From the NCBI GenBank assembly GCA_004347865.1, contig QNUZ01000022.1:1-15346 (forward strand): DNA of 15,346 bases, read 5' to 3'. Position 1 is the first letter of the stretch, and every line of letters begins with the position of its first letter. This DNA is from Archaeoglobi archaeon (GTDB taxonomy: Archaea > Halobacteriota > Archaeoglobi > Archaeoglobales > Archaeoglobaceae). This document shows, one piece after another, positions 13,477-15,346 of this stretch. The notes beneath the pieces were generated by a model. That model was not told where the DNA came from. It saw nothing but the letters and a program-made list of their open reading frames with translations, and made no database searches. A program made the translations under genes and the position numbers.

Positions 13477-13571
13477 GCCGGGGTTGCCGAGTGGCAAGGC
13501 GCACGCCTGGAGTTCGCGGGACAGATAGCGTGTGGGCATCGCCCGCGTGGGTTCAAATCCCACCCCCGGCG
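13477..13571 (+). tRNA. tRNA-Ser (anticodon GGA) containing an intron
   Basis: Class II tRNA. Acceptor GCCGGGG (13477-13483) pairs with CCCCGGC (13564-13570); discriminator G at 13571, as usual for archaeal serine tRNAs; CCA is not encoded. D-arm GCC (13486-13488)/GGC (13498-13500) with GTGG in the loop. Anticodon stem CACGC (13502-13506) pairs with GCGTG (13528-13532). Long variable arm GGGC-ATC-GCCC (13534-13544). T-arm GTGGG-TTCAAAT-CCCAC (13547-13563). The anticodon stem closes only if 14 bases are removed after position 37, leaving loop CTGGAGA with anticodon GGA (13509-13511). It reads UCC and UCU codons. Mature length is 81 nt. The class II arm plus GGA anticodon and G73 identify serine. 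Confidence 0.88.
13513..13526 (+). other. Probable 14-nt tRNA intron at position 37/38
   Basis: Removing these bases gives a canonical 7-base anticodon loop. The precursor can form a bulge-helix-bulge: outer helix is the anticodon stem; central helix CTGG (13507-13510) against ACAG (13521-13524), with three good pairs and one G/A mismatch. The 5' bulge is AGT (13511-13513) and the 3' bulge is ATA (13525-13527). Cutting after the second base of each bulge, as archaeal splicing endonuclease does, gives exactly this intron. Position 37/38 is the canonical archaeal site. The distal helix is very short (TC/GG around a GCG loop), so the motif is relaxed. Confidence 0.75.
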
Positions 13572-13654
13572 CATTGCGCAAAGAATTGTTCATCTAGCCC
13601 AGATTCTTCAATGGCATCTTTTGAAATCCAGCCATAGAATTGGGTTGCCAATGG

Positions 13655-13700
13655 CACTGACCTCCTTCACGCCCTGAAGGGCAGGGTTTTCGGTTGTAAA
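13655..13700 (-). mobile_element. Solo IS200/IS605-type end (relic)
   Basis: Contains GCCC-TGAA-GGGC (13671-13682) preceded by CCTCCTTCAC and followed by AGGGTTTTCGG. On the minus strand this reads as a right-end-like sequence: hairpin GCCCTTCAGGGC, then GTGAAGGAGGTCAG, similar in order to the right end at 8285-8309 (hairpin, then GAAGACTGTCAA). No tnpA or tnpB coding sequence accompanies it. The 196-base gap between the tRNA and the ABC gene holds nothing else I can identify. Confidence 0.45.
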
Positions 13701-13736
13701 AAAGTGAAGAAGTTGTGTGCATTTGAAATCCATAAG

Positions 13737-13750
13737 CTTATTAATATTTG
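13737..13750 (+). promoter_or_regulatory. TATA box for the DrrA/DrrB-type transporter operon
   Basis: CTTATTAATATTTG is centred ~25 bases before the ATG at 13768, and there is no clear ribosome binding site, so the mRNA is probably leaderless. Confidence 0.45.
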
Positions 13751-13767
13751 TGCAGAAATGCAGTTAA

Positions 13768-14676
13768 ATGAAACCCATTGTCGTCAGGGGGCTGGTAAAG
13801 AAGTTCGGAGAACTTAGAGCTGTTGATGGTGTGAGCTTCGAAGTTGAAGATGGCGAAATCTTCGGTTTGCTTGGGCCAAACGGTGCAGGAAAGACCACTA
13901 CAATCAAAATTCTTGTCACTCTGTTAAAGCCAACTTCTGGAGAAGTTTTTGTTGCGGGAAATGATGTCATTAAAAAACCCAGTTTGGTCAGAAAGAGTAT
14001 AGGAGTTGTTTTTCAGGATACAACACTTGAGCTGGACTTTACCGCTCGAGAGAACCTTGACTTTCATGCTAGACTTTACGGGATGACCAAGGAAGAGAGA
14101 AAGAGAAGGATAGAGGAAGTGCTCTCTCTCGTAGAACTGTCGGAAAATGCAGATCAACTTGTTAAAAACTTTAGTGGGGGAATGAAGAGGAGACTTGAAA
14201 TCGCCCGTGGACTGCTCCACTTTCCAAAGGTTCTTTTCCTTGATGAACCAACTCTCGGCTTAGATGCGAGAACCAGAAGGAGGATCTGGAAGTATCTGAA
14301 GGAATTCAAGGGCGAAACCACTATCATGCTGACAACGCATTACATTGAGGAGGCGGAGAAACTCTGTGATCGGGTTGCAATCATGCAAAGGGGCAGAATA
14401 ATTGCAATGGATTCGCCTGAGAGGCTTGTGAGACAGTTAGAAGGAGAGAGAGTGACGATCAGGGCCGAAAATGTGCTCAAACTTAAAAGTGCTCTGAAGG
14501 ATTACAGCGTTTTGGAGAACAACGGGAGGCTTGAAATTTTCGTGAAAAATGCTGAGTACTTCCTTCCAAAACTCTTCGAAATCGCAAGAGCTGAAGGAGT
14601 AGCCATTGAGGAGGTTGGCGTTAGAAAAGCCTCCTTGGAAGACATATACGTTAAGCTGACGGGTGGAGAGATATGA
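13768..14676 (+). CDS. ABC exporter ATP-binding protein, DrrA (daunorubicin resistance) type
   Basis: 302 aa ATPase subunit of an ABC-2 exporter. Walker A GPNGAGKTT (37-45), Q-loop VFQD (Q83), signature FSGGMKRR (135-142), Walker B VLFLDEP (155-161) with E160, D-loop LGLD, switch His in TTHYIEEAE (H191). The spacing and the GGMKRRLEIARGLL helix are typical of the DrrA/CcmA-like exporter group. Residues ~228-300 form the C-terminal extension of DrrA-type proteins that ends in ASLEDIYVKLTGGEI. Unlike the first ABC ATPase in this window, the signature motif is intact apart from the usual Gln-to-Met. It overlaps the permease gene by four bases (ATGA). Substrates of such exporters range from drugs and lipids to polyketides, and none can be assigned here. 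Confidence 0.93.
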   Translation: MKPIVVRGLVKKFGELRAVDGVSFEVEDGEIFGLLGPNGAGKTTTIKILVTLLKPTSGEVFVAGNDVIKKPSLVRKSIGVVFQDTTLELDFTARENLDFHARLYGMTKEERKRRIEEVLSLVELSENADQLVKNFSGGMKRRLEIARGLLHFPKVLFLDEPTLGLDARTRRRIWKYLKEFKGETTIMLTTHYIEEAEKLCDRVAIMQRGRIIAMDSPERLVRQLEGERVTIRAENVLKLKSALKDYSVLENNGRLEIFVKNAEYFLPKLFEIARAEGVAIEEVGVRKASLEDIYVKLTGGEI

Positions 14677-15346
14677 GCGAAATCCAGGGCATTTATGTTC
14701 TCTGGCTCAGAGACGTGAAAAAGTTCTTCAGGATTAAGAGCAGGTTCATAGGCTCTCTGGGTATGCCAGTTTTTTTCCTTATATTTCTTTCAATTGGCTT
14801 CAGGAGGGCTGTCATCCCCTCAATGCCTTCAGGTATTAGCTACGGTGAGTTTGTGGTGCCCGGAATTGTTGCGATGGTCCTCCTTTTTTCGGGTACATTC
14901 TCAGGGGTTTCGGTTGTCTGGGACAGGCAGTTTGGATTTCTCAGGGAGATCATAGTTTCTCCGGTGAGCAGGGTTACGATTGCACTCGGAAGAACACTCG
15001 GTGGTGCCACGGTGGCCCTACTTCAGGGTCTGCTTCTGCTTATTCTGAGCCTTCTGATTGGATTCAGACTTCCAATATCCGCAATTCCTGCCGTAATCCT
15101 TTCTATGTTCCTCATAGCAGTGGCGTTCACAGGGCTTGGAATACTCTTCTCCGTATTCATGCGCGATGTTCACGGGTTCCAGATATTGATTAACTTTTTC
15201 GTTTTCCCGATATTCCTAATCTCTGGAACTCTCTTTCCAATTTCGGAGTTTCCAGAACCAGTTGCGAGCATTTCAAAGCTCAACCCCCTAACCTACGGTG
15301 TCGATGCAATGAGGTATGCGATTCTCGGCCTTTCGGAGATTGACCC
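14673..15346 (+). CDS. ABC-2 type permease, DrrB family (3' end outside window)
   Basis: Membrane partner of the preceding ATPase. The ATG at 14673 overlaps the ATPase stop (ATGA) and follows GGTGGAGAG (14662-14670). About 224 codons are visible and no stop occurs before the right edge. The translation begins MSEIQGIYVLWLRDVKKFFR, the usual cytoplasmic start of ABC-2 permeases. Membrane segments follow at roughly 31-45, 64-86, 110-132, 139-161 and 172-187. Between the second and third lies VWDRQFGFLREIIVSPVSR, the conserved D/E-R-E-x-G-F-L-x-E-ilvaPvsR loop of the DrrB group. LFPISEFPEPVASISKLNPL near 190-209 is the conserved 'P...lP..l..i...NPlty' segment before the last helix. One further helix is expected beyond the window. 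Confidence 0.9.
   Translation, partial: MSEIQGIYVLWLRDVKKFFRIKSRFIGSLGMPVFFLIFLSIGFRRAVIPSMPSGISYGEFVVPGIVAMVLLFSGTFSGVSVVWDRQFGFLREIIVSPVSRVTIALGRTLGGATVALLQGLLLLILSLLIGFRLPISAIPAVILSMFLIAVAFTGLGILFSVFMRDVHGFQILINFFVFPIFLISGTLFPISEFPEPVASISKLNPLTYGVDAMRYAILGLSEID

Noticed and set aside
13502..13518. Intronless reading of the tRNA, with CGC (13504-13506) pairing GCG (13516-13518)
   Set aside because: It gives a 3-bp stem with a nine-base loop and leaves 14 unexplained bases before the variable arm. The 5-bp CACGC/GCGTG stem with a 37/38 intron is far better.
13477..13571. Assignment of the tRNA as leucine because it is class II
   Set aside because: The loop after intron removal is CTGGAGA, with anticodon GGA, and the discriminator is G; both fit serine, while archaeal leucine tRNAs have A73 and an NAG/NAA anticodon.
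1..15346. CRISPR array, toxin-antitoxin pair, restriction or other defence system
   Set aside because: No regularly spaced repeats were seen. The macro gene has no DarT-like ADP-ribosyltransferase partner, and the helicase lacks nuclease or methylase neighbours.

Overview
The window reads as euryarchaeal chromosome, most like an Archaeoglobales member (Archaeoglobus, Geoglobus or Ferroglobus type). The grounds are leaderless-looking genes with AT-rich TATA boxes about 25-27 bases upstream, GGAGG/GGTGA ribosome binding sites inside operons, a class II tRNA with a bulge-helix-bulge intron, a euryarchaeal-looking four-gene succinate dehydrogenase operon, and the overall protein character. The genus assignment is inference.

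Layout. (1) 2-547 (+): C-terminal part of an MscS-type channel, meeting tail to tail with (2) a minus-strand pair at 544-2583: a membrane-anchored DUF333/cysteine-cluster protein and a 419-residue tandem thymidylate-synthase-like protein. In the latter, one half has the catalytic Cys and the other has Ala in its place. (3) 2695-4880 (+): an ABC exporter (ATPase plus a duplicated-topology permease). (4) 4907-7983 (+): sdhABCD, a complete succinate:quinone oxidoreductase (complex II) operon. (5) 7984-8309: no intact gene; it holds the relic of an IS200/IS605-group element with the 3' end of tnpB and structured end sequences. (6) 8306-9378 (-): a two-gene unit of membrane-anchored DUF1214 and DUF1254 proteins. 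The stop codon of the second lies inside the transposon terminus. (7) 9457-13401 (-): a tightly coupled four-gene run in transcription order: PflX-like radical SAM protein, Upf1-type SF1 helicase, macro-domain protein, fumarylacetoacetate-hydrolase-family enzyme. (8) 13477-13571 (+): tRNA-Ser(GGA) with a probable 14-nt intron, followed by a second, solo IS605-type end. (9) 13768-15346 (+): a DrrA/DrrB-type ABC exporter, the permease running off the right edge.

Co-operation of genes: SdhA-D form one respiratory complex, each ABC ATPase serves the permease just downstream, and the minus-strand four-gene run is translationally coupled but has no obvious single pathway. The most unusual items are the pseudo-heterodimeric thymidylate synthase, the intron-bearing serine tRNA, the decayed IS605 element whose end supplies a neighbour's stop codon, and an ABC permease whose real N-terminus seems to lie upstream of the first ATG. 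I saw no CRISPR array, rRNA, prophage or classical defence island.
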